From Balneolaceae bacterium (GTDB lineage Bacteria; Bacteroidota; Rhodothermia; Balneolales; Balneolaceae), in the NCBI GenBank assembly GCA_003561515.1, contig PWWL01000210.1:1-49693 (forward strand): a stretch of 49,693 bases of DNA. The letters are read 5' to 3'. Positions 16,608-25,460 of this stretch are shown piece by piece; the stretch's first letter is position 1; each line of letters begins with the position of its first letter. The notes beneath the pieces were generated by a model that saw only the letters and a program-made list of their open reading frames with translations, ran no database searches and had not been told where the DNA came from. Position numbers and translations under genes: made by a program.

Positions 16608-18098
16608 CTACTGCGTTGGTATTTTAATGAAGGTACCTGCGGGTATCATATCGTCGAGGTCCACCTGGTTAATAATTGCAATTTCGTCCCGGTCAATATT
16701 CATGGGGAGTTCAGATGGCAATAGATCTCTGAATCTCCGTTCCGTCGTTGTCTGCGTGACCGATAGCCTTACCGGTTCAATGTTCAGAATTTTTTCGTCC
16801 GTGAGCTCATCAAAATTGTAGGTAACAGACGCAAAAGTTTCTATGAAATCCGTAAACCTGTTTTGGTCTGTATAATTGATGAACTGATAAATTCTTCCAT
16901 CGAACTGAACCGCATAAATATTGACGCCAAGTGTACCGCTTTGATCCTGAACCGTATAGTTGGTTTCATGCGCGCTGAAGCGGCCGCTGCTCGTTGCCGG
17001 GTTACTTTCGATCAGCGTAAAGCCTTCCTGTACCGAGAATTTTTCTGCGGCCTGCCTCACAGTTTCCGACTGGCTGTCGATACTCAGAATCATTACCGCA
17101 TTGCCGTCTGGATTTACGAATACCACTCTGCTGGGTTGGTTTATCACTCTCCATCCCTGAGGCACCGGATATTGAAATTTCAAATCGGGATGAACAAACC
17201 GGTTATTGTCAACAAAGCCTTGTCTTGGATTATCGCCATACGTGATGCCATCGAGCATTTGCATATACTGCTCCGTATTTCTTCGTGTTTGCTCAAAACC
17301 CAGCTCACGCCATTCGTTTGCCATTCGCGGTATATTCAGTTCCCGCTCACCGGGGTTAGGGTGCGTTGATAGCATATTCGGGATCGACTGTCCTGCCCTT
17401 TCTGAAATTCGGCGAAGGCTCGTGAAAAATGCCGCACCCTCCTCAGCTGCAAATCCCGCCATGGCTGCATACTCCACCCCAAGCCGGTCCGATTCCCTTT
17501 CATGTTCACGGCTGTGTCTCAGAAACAGTAGCTGGGCTGCCGTACTGCTCAGGTTCAGAATGCTCTCTCCCGGAAGCCCGAGAAGCTCCTGGCCCAGGAT
17601 AGCCCCTCCAATAATTGCAACCTGGCCTAACTGCTGCTGCAATCCCCTCTGCGAAGCATGCCGTGCGGCAACGTGCCCGATTTCGTGGCCCTGTACCACG
17701 GCAAGCTGGGCCTCATTGTTGAGATGGGCAAGCAGGCCTCGAGTTACATATACATAGCCTCCGGGCAAGGCAAAGGCATTCACAACCGGGCTGTCGAGAA
17801 CCCGAAACGTAAATTCCGTTTCGCGGTACCGGGAAGGAACATCATCACGGCGCATGTGGCTGACGGCGAGTACCTCTTCGCTCAGCACCCTCACATAGTT
17901 ATCAATCTGTTCGTTATCGTACAGGCCATACTCAGCCACAATTTCACGGTCAACATCACGGCCAATCTGAAGCTCCTGCTGCCACGAATAAGCAAATGCG
18001 CGCTTTTGTCCCGTAATTGCACTTTCCTGAATGGAACAAGATGAGACAAAAACCATCAGTCCAAGAAAAATGATGCTGTGCGAAATATATCTAATCAT
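16608..18098 (-). CDS. M48-family metalloprotease lipoprotein with C-terminal LysM-like region
   Basis: 496 residues. The N-terminus MIRYISHSIIFLGLMVFVSSC is a lipoprotein signal with the acylated Cys at about residue 21. The peptidase domain carries the zinc motif HEIGH (about 138-142, in VVQGHEIGHVAARHASQ), and the downstream EHERESDRLGVEYAAMAGF supplies the third ligand, as in BepA/LoiP-type M48 proteins that police outer-membrane protein assembly. The middle (about 280-430) holds a region with repeats of the form YPVPQGWRVINQPSRVVFVNP, and the last 45 residues (DEIAIINQVDLDDMIPAGTFIKIP) resemble a LysM/peptidoglycan-binding fold. A good GGAG ribosome site and a TAACTTTG element precede the ATG. 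Likely a periplasmic quality-control protease. Confidence 0.9.
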   Translation of the reverse strand: MIRYISHSIIFLGLMVFVSSCSIQESAITGQKRAFAYSWQQELQIGRDVDREIVAEYGLYDNEQIDNYVRVLSEEVLAVSHMRRDDVPSRYRETEFTFRVLDSPVVNAFALPGGYVYVTRGLLAHLNNEAQLAVVQGHEIGHVAARHASQRGLQQQLGQVAIIGGAILGQELLGLPGESILNLSSTAAQLLFLRHSREHERESDRLGVEYAAMAGFAAEEGAAFFTSLRRISERAGQSIPNMLSTHPNPGERELNIPRMANEWRELGFEQTRRNTEQYMQMLDGITYGDNPRQGFVDNNRFVHPDLKFQYPVPQGWRVINQPSRVVFVNPDGNAVMILSIDSQSETVRQAAEKFSVQEGFTLIESNPATSSGRFSAHETNYTVQDQSGTLGVNIYAVQFDGRIYQFINYTDQNRFTDFIETFASVTYNFDELTDEKILNIEPVRLSVTQTTTERRFRDLLPSELPMNIDRDEIAIINQVDLDDMIPAGTFIKIPTQ

Positions 18099-18124
18099 AT
18101 CATGTCTCCGTTTGAATTTCTCCG

Positions 18125-18132
18125 CAAAGTTA
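18125..18132 (-). promoter_or_regulatory. Bacteroidota-type -7 element (TAACTTTG) upstream of the M48 gene
   Basis: Minus strand TAACTTTG matches TAnnTTTG and lies 26 nt before the M48 ATG, the same distance as for guaB and lysC. A TTG occurs about 25 nt further upstream. Confidence 0.6.
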
Positions 18133-18148
18133 CGGTTTCATCAGGGTT

Positions 18149-20029
18149 TTATCGATCCAATTCTTTAAAAATTACCAGGTCCTCACCGTTTATCTCAGGA
18201 ACAAACTCCATCAAATGTCTGAAGATAATCAGCAATGCGAGAGAATCGAGTGAGCAGTATCGCTTCAAAAGCAGTGGAACCGTATTCGTTTCATCTTGTT
18301 TCAGAAGTCCGCTTTTCATCGAGATCCAAGCATCCATTGCCAAAGACCCTTCATCTATATTCATCTCTTTGGTGCCTATCAGGCCATAAGGATCGGGATT
18401 GAGCTTACCCGATGGCGGTTCGAGCAGGTTAACGCTTAAATCGTGTACATCCACCTTCAACTCAATCCTTCCTTCATCCTGCTTCATGTATGTTAAAATA
18501 CTCTTGAGTACCTGCTTAAGCCCGAGCCCACCCCGCAGCCTGTGGTTGTAATAATAGTTGGCTATGATGCCGCTTAGATCTGCGAGTCTATCCCCGCCAC
18601 CGTTCGAAGCTGCGTGCAGCAGCGCTTTAATTGTGTCTATTTCATGCTCATAAAGCATCGAATTTCTCTGGAATTCCGACAACAAGCCTCGAAGCGCCCT
18701 GTACTCGAATTGCGAATATTGAATCAGCGTACCTTCAAATATTCGGTTAACATCGGCCAGTTTTTTTACGAACTGAACATGTGGATTTTCGTTGCCATCC
18801 GATTCATCGAGCCAGCCGGTATGAAAAACGGAGCCATCGCGATAAAGAGTGTGGCATGAAAATTGAAAGACCACGGGATGGTAGGGTCCAAAACCCCTGT
18901 CTAACGGCAAGGCCGCGGTTGATGCTTCAAAGTCCAGAAAATGCAGGGGATAGTTTAAATCTTTGATTTTCTGAATCCCCGGTTTCATCCACAATCCTGG
19001 CAGCCGGTCATTTCTGGAGCCGATGAGTTGAAGTAATCTCCGCTGGTAAATGGAAATCGTATTTAGCCCAGACTTTTTTATGATTTCGAACGAGTTAAAC
19101 TGGTCAATAAATGGCACCTGTTCCTGGAAGTGATGACCTTGTGTGGCATGTTGATCATTTCCGTGGCCAATCAGTTCAAATACATGCCTGTCGGGATATA
19201 CAAGCTCCTCATCAAAAAAGAACCGGTTCCAGCAGCCTTCAGATTCATTGTCACTGTTTTTCCGAAAATCGCAGTACTTGCACTCACGGTGTATTCTCAC
19301 ATCCAATACATTTCCTTCACTCAAGCCGGCATCAGTGAGCTTATCGCATATTGCCTTTACAGATAAGCCGTGAAAGCTTCGGTGCGATACATTTTCAGGC
19401 ATGTTTTTGCGCACGATCAAAGTTCCGGCTGTTGCATCAACCGCGGTAAATAGCCTTCTGCACTCTTCAGCAAGCTCTTCTTGAGGCGGGCTATTCCTTA
19501 CGCTCATCATAGCGGTGTAGAGCTTGCCGGTGCCGCATCGATAGGTTTTATCGGGGAAAAAGAACCTAACCGCAATTTCGGCCTCGGGATACACCCGATG
19601 AACCACTTCGCTTCGGTAGGCAGCTTTCAGCAGATATATGGTTGTTGACCGGCTTTTCGGTACCGAAGCGATTTCAGACGATTGTGAGCGCTTCCTGAGC
19701 TTGCCGTGGATCTGAACAATGGTGAGCAGGTCGCCCTCTTTCACCAGAATCGGTATTCGGGTGATGAGAGAGCCCGATTTTAAAACAGCCCCGCATACCG
19801 CAACATTTTCTTCTTTTAGCCACTCCGCCGTTTCCCTGATTGCGGTCTCAGTGTCGTCTGAAGTAAACTTCCTGTTTGCAAATCGAAGCGAAACGGCATC
19901 CCTGAGATGAAGCTTATTTCTGTGTCTGAATGGCAGCCCGCCGAATCTTTGCTTCTGTTGTTTGGCGTAGTAGAAAAGTTTTAAAGGGCATGCTACAGAC
20001 TGCTGAAACAGGTTGTCGTTTATTTCCAT
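18149..20029 (-). CDS. DUF2779 protein: degenerate Cas4-like domain fused to DEDD-type exonuclease-like domain
   Basis: 626 residues. The N-terminal part resembles Cas4/RecB-like PD-(D/E)XK proteins: an early ACPLKLFYY (Cys14) and a distal cysteine set CKYC...C (Cys250, Cys253, Cys266 in RECKYCDFRKNSDNESEGCW) would hold a 4Fe-4S cluster. However, the segment that should supply the metal-binding D and E-x-K reads TRIPILVKEGDLLTIVQIHGK, with Pro, Gln and His in those places, so this nuclease site looks inactive. The C-terminal DUF2779 half has a DEDD (RNase-H-like) pattern: HFLDFEAS (D366, E368), IQYSQFEYRAL, and RYCSLDSLALL (Asp595). It sits 11 nt after murB, so it is transcribed with murB and the CNNM gene. 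No CRISPR array or cas genes lie nearby. Confidence 0.82.
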   Translation of the reverse strand: MEINDNLFQQSVACPLKLFYYAKQQKQRFGGLPFRHRNKLHLRDAVSLRFANRKFTSDDTETAIRETAEWLKEENVAVCGAVLKSGSLITRIPILVKEGDLLTIVQIHGKLRKRSQSSEIASVPKSRSTTIYLLKAAYRSEVVHRVYPEAEIAVRFFFPDKTYRCGTGKLYTAMMSVRNSPPQEELAEECRRLFTAVDATAGTLIVRKNMPENVSHRSFHGLSVKAICDKLTDAGLSEGNVLDVRIHRECKYCDFRKNSDNESEGCWNRFFFDEELVYPDRHVFELIGHGNDQHATQGHHFQEQVPFIDQFNSFEIIKKSGLNTISIYQRRLLQLIGSRNDRLPGLWMKPGIQKIKDLNYPLHFLDFEASTAALPLDRGFGPYHPVVFQFSCHTLYRDGSVFHTGWLDESDGNENPHVQFVKKLADVNRIFEGTLIQYSQFEYRALRGLLSEFQRNSMLYEHEIDTIKALLHAASNGGGDRLADLSGIIANYYYNHRLRGGLGLKQVLKSILTYMKQDEGRIELKVDVHDLSVNLLEPPSGKLNPDPYGLIGTKEMNIDEGSLAMDAWISMKSGLLKQDETNTVPLLLKRYCSLDSLALLIIFRHLMEFVPEINGEDLVIFKELDR

Positions 20030-20040
20030 AACCCGCTCTT

Positions 20041-21099
20041 CTAGCCGCCCACTATATTTACTTCGGGAGTCAATTCTATTCCGAACATGTCTCTAACTGA
20101 CTCCCGGATATTCATGGCATGATTGTATATCTCCGCGCCGGTCGCATTCCCATGATTCACAATCACCAATGCCTGGTTATCATAGGTTCCGACATTACCA
20201 ACTTTTTTGCCTTTCCAGCCGGCCTGTTCAATCAGCCATCCTGCGGGTACTTTTATCTTTCCCTCACCCGCAGGAAATGACGGCACACCGGGATTGTTTT
20301 CTTTCAGTTTATTGAACTGACCCTTGCTGATCACGGGATTTTTGAAAAAGCTGCCCGCATTGCCGATCAGAGAGGGGTCGGGAAGTTTTGATTTTCTGAT
20401 GGCAATCACTGCATGGTACAAGTCATTAATGCCGGGAGAGGTAATCTCTTGTTGATTCAGATAGTTTTCCAGCGCGTAGTATGAGGTATTCACATCATGG
20501 GGCGGCTTATTCAGCTTTAGGGTGATTGAAGTTACAATGACCCTTCCTTTCAGATCTCGTTTGAAAATACTGTCGCGATATCCAAACATGCACTTTTCGT
20601 GTGTGAACGTTTCAAATCGTTCGGTCTGCAAATTGAATAGTTCAAGACTTTCAAACACCTGATCGAGTTCAACACCATAAGCACCGATATTCTGAATGGG
20701 TGCGGCTCCGCAAGTACCGGGTATGAGTGCCAAATTCTCAATACCCCCATAGTCTCTTTCTACACACCATGTAACCAAATCATGCCACACCACACCGGCA
20801 CCGGCTTTTACAAGCACGTTGCTATCCGTATCAGCTATCGTTTGAATACCCGGGATGGATATCCTTAGCACCGGTACCCGAACATCGCCGCGAAAAAGGA
20901 TGTTGCTGCCACCCCCGAGAATACATGGCTTTGTTCTGCTGAAAAAGCCGGAATTTGCAAGTGTTTTAAGTTCTGAATTTTCCTTGATCTCTATGAACCT
21001 GGAAGCCGTTGCGTCTACGCCAAGAGTATTGTAAGAGGTGAGATTCAGATTGCGTTTTTCTCCCGGATAAGCGTCTGCTGCTTCACTGGCTTTGGTCAT
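20041..21099 (-). CDS. murB: UDP-N-acetylenolpyruvoylglucosamine reductase
   Basis: 352 residues, E. coli-like (type I) length. Reduces UDP-GlcNAc-enolpyruvate to UDP-MurNAc with FAD and NADPH. Visible signatures: NTLGVDATASRFIEI at the start of the FAD-binding domain, the FAD loop LGGGSNILF, the IENLALIPGTCGAAPIQNIGAYG stretch, the catalytic GNAGSFFKNP with its Ser, and the C-terminal AGWLIEQAGWKGKKVGNVG. The ATG overlaps the stop of the CNNM gene by 4 nt (ATGA), and the next gene follows after 11 nt, so the three genes form one transcription unit. Confidence 0.97.
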   Translation of the reverse strand: MTKASEAADAYPGEKRNLNLTSYNTLGVDATASRFIEIKENSELKTLANSGFFSRTKPCILGGGSNILFRGDVRVPVLRISIPGIQTIADTDSNVLVKAGAGVVWHDLVTWCVERDYGGIENLALIPGTCGAAPIQNIGAYGVELDQVFESLELFNLQTERFETFTHEKCMFGYRDSIFKRDLKGRVIVTSITLKLNKPPHDVNTSYYALENYLNQQEITSPGINDLYHAVIAIRKSKLPDPSLIGNAGSFFKNPVISKGQFNKLKENNPGVPSFPAGEGKIKVPAGWLIEQAGWKGKKVGNVGTYDNQALVIVNHGNATGAEIYNHAMNIRESVRDMFGIELTPEVNIVGG

Positions 21100-22400
21100 T
21101 CTTCGCTTTCGGTTTTTACTTTGGCCGGATATTCAGGTTTCACTCTGAGCTTCTTAACGCGATTGTTTTTTACTGAATGCACTGTGAGCTCAAGATTTTT
21201 GTAAATCAGTCTTTCTCCAACACTTGGGATACGCTCTGTTAAGTGATAGACCAAGCCGCCGAGTGTTTCGAATTCATCCTCGCTTGTGGTTATGCTGGTA
21301 CCCAAAATCTCATCAAGATCGTCCAGGTCAATCTTTGCATCAAAAATATAGACACCGTTTTTAAACTTGGTGAATAGCTTTTCTTCCTGATCGTCGTATT
21401 CATCGCCGATGTCGCCTACAATTTCTTCGAGGATGTCATCGAGAGTAACAAGGCCTTCGGTGCCTCCGTATTCATCGACCACAATGGCAATATGGGTTTT
21501 CTCTTGCTGAAAGTCGCGAAGCAGATCGTCCAGTTTTTTTGTTGCCGGAATAAATAATGCCTTACGGGCAATGGTTTTCCAGTTTACTGCATTTTCGTCG
21601 AGGTCTGTGTTAATGTATGGGAGTACATCTTTGGAGAAGATAACCCCCAGAATGGTATCGAGATCATTTTCAAAGAGGGGCATCCGCGACAGGCCTTTTT
21701 CCCGTATCAGATCGATAACGTCTTTCAGTGTAGCCGTAACGGGTACAGCAATGATATTAACTCGGGATGTCATAATCTCCCGCACGGTAATGTTACCGAA
21801 TTCTATGACATTTTCGATAATTTCACGCTCGTCTCCCTTTATAGATCCCTCCTGTTCGCTCATCTCAGCCATGGTTTTAAGATCCTGGGCGGTCATGCGT
21901 GTATTTGGCTTGGGCAGGGTTTTTTCCAGGCTCATGGTGCTCTCTGCTATAAGCTTAGAAATTGGAGATAGCAGCACAAAGTTGGTGTAAATAAACGCAC
22001 TCATCTTTCTCGACACCCTTAAAGGATTGTTGATGGCAATGACTTTTGGCGTAATCTCACTCAGGATAAGAATCATAAACGTGAGTACCACAATCTCGAC
22101 TGTGTAAACTATCGCCGGAGGGTAGCCGTAATAGGCAACAATGCGGCCTGTAATAACGGCAGCCAGAACGGAGGCTACAATATTAGCGAAAGTATTGCCT
22201 ATAAGAATGGTTGCCAGCAGGCGCCTAGGCTTTTGAAGCATTTTCAGGATTCTGCTATCCTGCCTTCCATATTCACCTTCCGGTTTGAGCTTATCAATCT
22301 GATTCACCAGAGAGAAAAATGCCACTTCGGAACCCGAGTAGAGTGCACTCACCAAAAGTCCCAGAATCATGATGATAATTTCAACAGAAACATCAGACAT
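21096..22400 (-). CDS. CNNM/CorC (HlyC) family membrane protein with two CBS domains
   Basis: The track begins at a TTG (22493), but the ATG at 22400 ([25 protein letters not shown]) starts exactly at the first helix of the CNNM domain, and the TTG falls within a TAnnTTTG promoter element, so 22400 is preferred (434 residues). The layout is: DUF21/CNNM transmembrane domain ([11 protein letters not shown], then [21 protein letters not shown]), a CBS pair ([68 protein letters not shown]), and a C-terminal CorC/HlyC transporter-associated domain ([16 protein letters not shown]). Family members take part in Mg2+/Co2+ efflux or homeostasis. In Bacteroidota a paralogue, GldE, works in gliding, but nothing here supports that. 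Confidence 0.88.
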   Translation of the reverse strand: MSDVSVEIIIMILGLLVSALYSGSEVAFFSLVNQIDKLKPEGEYGRQDSRILKMLQKPRRLLATILIGNTFANIVASVLAAVITGRIVAYYGYPPAIVYTVEIVVLTFMILILSEITPKVIAINNPLRVSRKMSAFIYTNFVLLSPISKLIAESTMSLEKTLPKPNTRMTAQDLKTMAEMSEQEGSIKGDEREIIENVIEFGNITVREIMTSRVNIIAVPVTATLKDVIDLIREKGLSRMPLFENDLDTILGVIFSKDVLPYINTDLDENAVNWKTIARKALFIPATKKLDDLLRDFQQEKTHIAIVVDEYGGTEGLVTLDDILEEIVGDIGDEYDDQEEKLFTKFKNGVYIFDAKIDLDDLDEILGTSITTSEDEFETLGGLVYHLTERIPSVGERLIYKNLELTVHSVKNNRVKKLRVKPEYPAKVKTESEE

Positions 22401-22490
22401 ACTGAAAGTCTCAGCGTGCTCAGCCGAAAAAATCAGCAACCTGTTCAATGTGTAAACCACCGGGCTGCCCGGAGGTTCGTCAATAGTTTC

Positions 22491-22498
22491 CAAAAATA
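22491..22498 (-). promoter_or_regulatory. Bacteroidota-type -7 element (TATTTTTG) for the CNNM-murB-DUF2779 unit
   Basis: Minus strand TATTTTTG matches TAnnTTTG. It overlaps the TTG start used in the ORF track, so a transcript from this promoter would begin near 22484 and could not include that start; it would carry a leader of about 85 nt to the ATG at 22400. Confidence 0.5.
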
Positions 22499-22536
22499 GG
22501 AGCTTGGTTATTGGGGTTAACTTAGTAAATATGAAT

Positions 22537-22572
22537 AAAAAAAGGTGATGATCAAAGATCAGATCATCACCT
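22537..22572 (-). terminator. Rho-independent terminator after ssb
   Basis: Minus strand AGGTGATGATC, 8-nt loop, GATCATCACCT, then TTTTTT. The 11-bp stem is perfect and is followed by a T-run on the minus strand, 42 nt past the ssb stop. Confidence 0.88.
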
Positions 22573-22613
22573 AAAATTACAAAACTTCATTCAATTTTGA
22601 TCGTTACAACACC

Positions 22614-23051
22614 TCAAAATGGCAGATCATCGTCCATATCGTCGAACGAGTCATCAATATTTACGGTAGCCGCAGCTGGTTTGTTATTTCTTTCCTGCTG
22701 TTGAGGTGAACCCGAGCTTTCCCGGCTGTCGAGCATTTGCATGCTCAGGGCCTTGATCTCGGTTGTGTAACGCTTTTGCCCATCTTTATCTTCCCATTCA
22801 CGTGTTTGGATCGGGCCTTCAAAATAGACAAGGGAACCTTTCTTAAGGTATTGCTGGCAAATTTCAGCCGTACGTCCCCAGGCTACAACACGGTGCCATT
22901 CGGTATTCTCCTGAAGCTCTCCGTTTCTGTCTTTGTAACGCTCGGTTGTTGCCACACTCATGTTAGCCACGGCTGTGTTCGATTGCGTATATCTTACCTC
23001 GGGATCTTGCCCGAGCCTGCCAATTATCATTGCTTTGTTTAATGAACTCAT
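22614..23051 (-). CDS. ssb: Single-stranded DNA-binding protein
   Basis: 145 residues. OB-fold at about residues 1-110, starting [44 protein letters not shown], with [51 protein letters not shown] linker of Ser, Gln and Asn leads to the conserved acidic tip ending DDDLPF, which binds SSB-interacting proteins. Short overall, as usual in this clade. A GAGG ribosome site lies 7 nt before the ATG. An 82-nt gap separates it from the dapD stop upstream, so it may have its own promoter (TACATAT region) or be read through from the dap operon; a strong terminator follows. Confidence 0.97.
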   Translation of the reverse strand: MSSLNKAMIIGRLGQDPEVRYTQSNTAVANMSVATTERYKDRNGELQENTEWHRVVAWGRTAEICQQYLKKGSLVYFEGPIQTREWEDKDGQKRYTTEIKALSMQMLDSRESSGSPQQQERNNKPAAATVNIDDSFDDMDDDLPF

Positions 23052-23133
23052 GTCGAATCCTCAATTGTTTGATTAGTGTTCTATATGTAAGAACCGAAAA
23101 TTTTGAATCCCTTACAGATTTTTCCTAAAAATT

Positions 23134-23880
23134 TTACCGGAGTGCGCTTTCAAGTTCGAGTGATGCGTCACTTCCTTCATCTCTATATTTAATAATAACA
23201 GGACATAATGCTGACAATCCATGATCTTTCGCCCAGCTGCTATTTATTGGGCGAGTGCCGGGAATTACCACTGCTCGTTCAGGTATTGGTGCGCCTTTTC
23301 CAAGCAACTTTTCATTCACACAATCATAAACGGGTACTGATTTTGAGAGCGTTACCCCCGGTGCAATCACAGCTCCTTTTTTAACCAGAATGCCTTCAAC
23401 AATTACGGATCCGGCACCAATAAAGCAATCATCTTCTATCACCACCGGACTCAGGCCAACCGGTTCAAGAACTCCGCCTACCTGAACACCCGCAGAAAGA
23501 TGCACATTCTTTCCAATCTGCGCGCAGGAACCGACCAGTGCATGGCTGTCTACCATAGCCCCCTCGTCAACAAAAGCACCAATATTTATGTATGCCGGCG
23601 GCATGATGATTACACTTTGAGCCACAAATGCGCCTCGTCGAACCGACGATCCACCCGGCACCAGTCGTACCCCGTGCTCGGTGTTGAACATACGAGGCGG
23701 AAGGTTTTGTTTATCAACAAAGCCCTCGTAGATGCCGTTATAGCTAACATTTTTCCCGACCCGGAAAGCTTCCAGTATCGCTTTCTTTACGGCTATGTTT
23801 GCTTTCCAGGTATCTCCATCGGGTTCTGCGGCCCTGATGGTTCCTTCTTCAAGTTGACTCAGTATAGTTTCCCAACTCAT
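23134..23880 (-). CDS. dapD: 2,3,4,5-tetrahydropyridine-2,6-dicarboxylate N-succinyltransferase
   Basis: 248 residues. Succinylates tetrahydrodipicolinate in the succinylase branch of DAP/lysine synthesis. The N-terminal helical domain (WETILSQLEEGTIRAAEPDGDTWKANIAVKKAILEAFRVG) is followed by a left-handed beta-helix of hexapeptide repeats: GAFVDEGAMVDSHALVGSCAQIGKNVHLSAGVQVGG, with the DapD-type GVLEP and EDDCFIGAGSVIVEG. The start ATG lies inside the end of dapA (32-nt overlap). The 'acetyl' DapH type is less likely because of the GVLEP motif and the N-terminal helices. Last gene of the lysC-dapB-dapA-dapD run. Confidence 0.95.
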   Translation of the reverse strand: MSWETILSQLEEGTIRAAEPDGDTWKANIAVKKAILEAFRVGKNVSYNGIYEGFVDKQNLPPRMFNTEHGVRLVPGGSSVRRGAFVAQSVIIMPPAYINIGAFVDEGAMVDSHALVGSCAQIGKNVHLSAGVQVGGVLEPVGLSPVVIEDDCFIGAGSVIVEGILVKKGAVIAPGVTLSKSVPVYDCVNEKLLGKGAPIPERAVVIPGTRPINSSWAKDHGLSALCPVIIKYRDEGSDASLELESALR

Positions 23881-24769
23881 ATCTATTATTTATGTTTTCA
23901 AACCACGTTCGAATATCCGCATCAGCTCGCAACAGATCGTCTACAGAGTCCATTTCGTTTTCCGTGAGCGGCAGCCTCAACGCGGCGCTTTGGATGATTC
24001 CTTTTTCTTTCAATAGTTTTTTTACAGGCACCGGGTTTGGTGCACTGAACAATAACCTTGTAATATCCTGCCAAACGGGATAGAGTGCTTCTGTTTGCCT
24101 GCTCAAACACATTTCGGTGTATTGGCGCGTAATCGCCGGCCAAATGTTGGAAGCAACTGATACCAGGCCTCTGCTGCCTGCTTTGGCAAAGTCCGGCATC
24201 AGGGCATCGTCTCCGCTGTAAATCGGAATCTCAGGACAAGCTTCTTTGTAGGAACTTACTACCATCATGTCGCCGCTCGCTTCCTTTACCGACCAAAAAT
24301 TAGGATGCATACTGATTGTTTGCAGCGTGTTCACCGGAAGCTCCGTACCTGTTCTTGAAGGAATATTGTAGATCATACACGGAGCTTTTGCATGGTCCAT
24401 AAGCGCCATAAACCATTCGGTTTGTCCTACAGGTCCGGGTTTTGCGTACAATGGAGTTACCAGTAACAAAGCATCAACGCCAAGATTGTCGCAGAACGCT
24501 ATCCACTCTTTCTGAGCCTCAAGATCGAACCCACCTACACCCGCCATAACCGGCACACGCAGTTCAAGCCCCATCACATATTTTACAAGACTCTTCTTTT
24601 CTTCAGTACGCAGAGCGAGGCCTTCTCCCGTGCTTCCTGCGAGTAAAATGCCATTGCCGGATCTTTCCTGCATGCGGGCAAGCCTTTCAAGATCCTCAAA
24701 ATGTATCGATCCGTCAGGATGCATAGGTGTAATGAGCGCAGTCCAAAGCTTGGTCTCATTTAGTTTCAT
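23849..24769 (-). CDS. dapA: 4-hydroxy-tetrahydrodipicolinate synthase
   Basis: 306 residues, TIM barrel. Condenses pyruvate with aspartate semialdehyde, the first step specific to lysine/DAP. Seen: the GSTGEGLALRTEEKKSLVKYV loop, VMAGVGGFD, the tyrosine of the proton relay in MIYNIPSRTGTEL, and the Schiff-base lysine in WSVKEASGDMMVVSSY. The C-terminal helices continue into a long end that overlaps the start of dapD by 32 nt, more than is usual in this operon. It starts 4 nt inside the dapB end. Lysine-feedback residues were not judged. Confidence 0.97.
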   Translation of the reverse strand: MKLNETKLWTALITPMHPDGSIHFEDLERLARMQERSGNGILLAGSTGEGLALRTEEKKSLVKYVMGLELRVPVMAGVGGFDLEAQKEWIAFCDNLGVDALLLVTPLYAKPGPVGQTEWFMALMDHAKAPCMIYNIPSRTGTELPVNTLQTISMHPNFWSVKEASGDMMVVSSYKEACPEIPIYSGDDALMPDFAKAGSRGLVSVASNIWPAITRQYTEMCLSRQTEALYPVWQDITRLLFSAPNPVPVKKLLKEKGIIQSAALRLPLTENEMDSVDDLLRADADIRTWFENINNRYELGNYTEST

Positions 24770-25440
24770 AATTCCTCCCCAAAAGCGCGGTCAAAAACTG
24801 ATGAAAAACTGTAAACACCGGGCTCGATGTCAGAATGTTTCAGCATATACCTGGCTGCCCAAACAGCGCCCTCAGCAAACAACTTTCGGCTATGCGCTTC
24901 ATGTTTAAGCCAAATCGACTCATTTTCCGTTTTAATGTGCAGTGTGTGAATTCCTTTCACATCCCCCTGACGGTCACTTGAAATGGAGCTTTCTTCGTCA
25001 AGCCACTCCTGCCACGATAAAGCCGTACCGCTCGGAGCATCTTTTTTGTGGATGTGATGTACCTCATGAATATGAAATTCGGGCTCCTTAAGAAGCTTCG
25101 ATCCGTTTCCGAACATATTGATGGCTTTCCGGGCAAGATTCATTCCAAGGCTAAAATTCGAACCAATCACCCATTTGACTCCTTTTTCCTGTACCCGCGC
25201 TGGAAGGCTCGGGGGCCATTTATAGCCTGTTGTTCCCCAAACAGCCGGTATACCGGCTTCCAATACGGTTTCAATTACACTCTCCACTGCATCAGGAGGC
25301 ACAAATACAATTGCAGCAGATACATCCGACAGTGCACTCACCGATGCGGGATTAGAACCATCGAAGAGCACGGCACTTTCTCCAAGTAACTGCCCTACCG
25401 CGCTGCCGGTTTTTCCTGTGCCGATAACGGCAATCTTCAT
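24766..25440 (-). CDS. dapB: 4-hydroxy-tetrahydrodipicolinate reductase (short form)
   Basis: 224 residues, about 45 shorter than the E. coli enzyme, in line with the compact form found in Bacteroidota-like genomes. The Rossmann start is MKIAVIGTGKTGSAVGQLLG; the GTTGYKWP loop and NFSLGMNLARKAI follow; the substrate signature is EVHHIHKKDAPSGTAL with the catalytic His-His and the Lys. The C-terminal domain has AEGAVWAARYMLKHSDIEPGVYSFSSVF. Acts on the product of DapA, using NAD(P)H. It overlaps the dapA start by 4 nt (ATGA), and follows lysC with a 20-nt gap. Confidence 0.95.
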   Translation of the reverse strand: MKIAVIGTGKTGSAVGQLLGESAVLFDGSNPASVSALSDVSAAIVFVPPDAVESVIETVLEAGIPAVWGTTGYKWPPSLPARVQEKGVKWVIGSNFSLGMNLARKAINMFGNGSKLLKEPEFHIHEVHHIHKKDAPSGTALSWQEWLDEESSISSDRQGDVKGIHTLHIKTENESIWLKHEAHSRKLFAEGAVWAARYMLKHSDIEPGVYSFSSVFDRAFGEEL

Positions 25441-25460
25441 TTCGTTCAGATTCTGGTGTT

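Noticed and set aside
18149-20029. Cas4-like protein as a sign of a CRISPR locus
   Set aside because: No array, cas1/cas2 or effector genes are nearby, and the DUF2779 half fits a different family.
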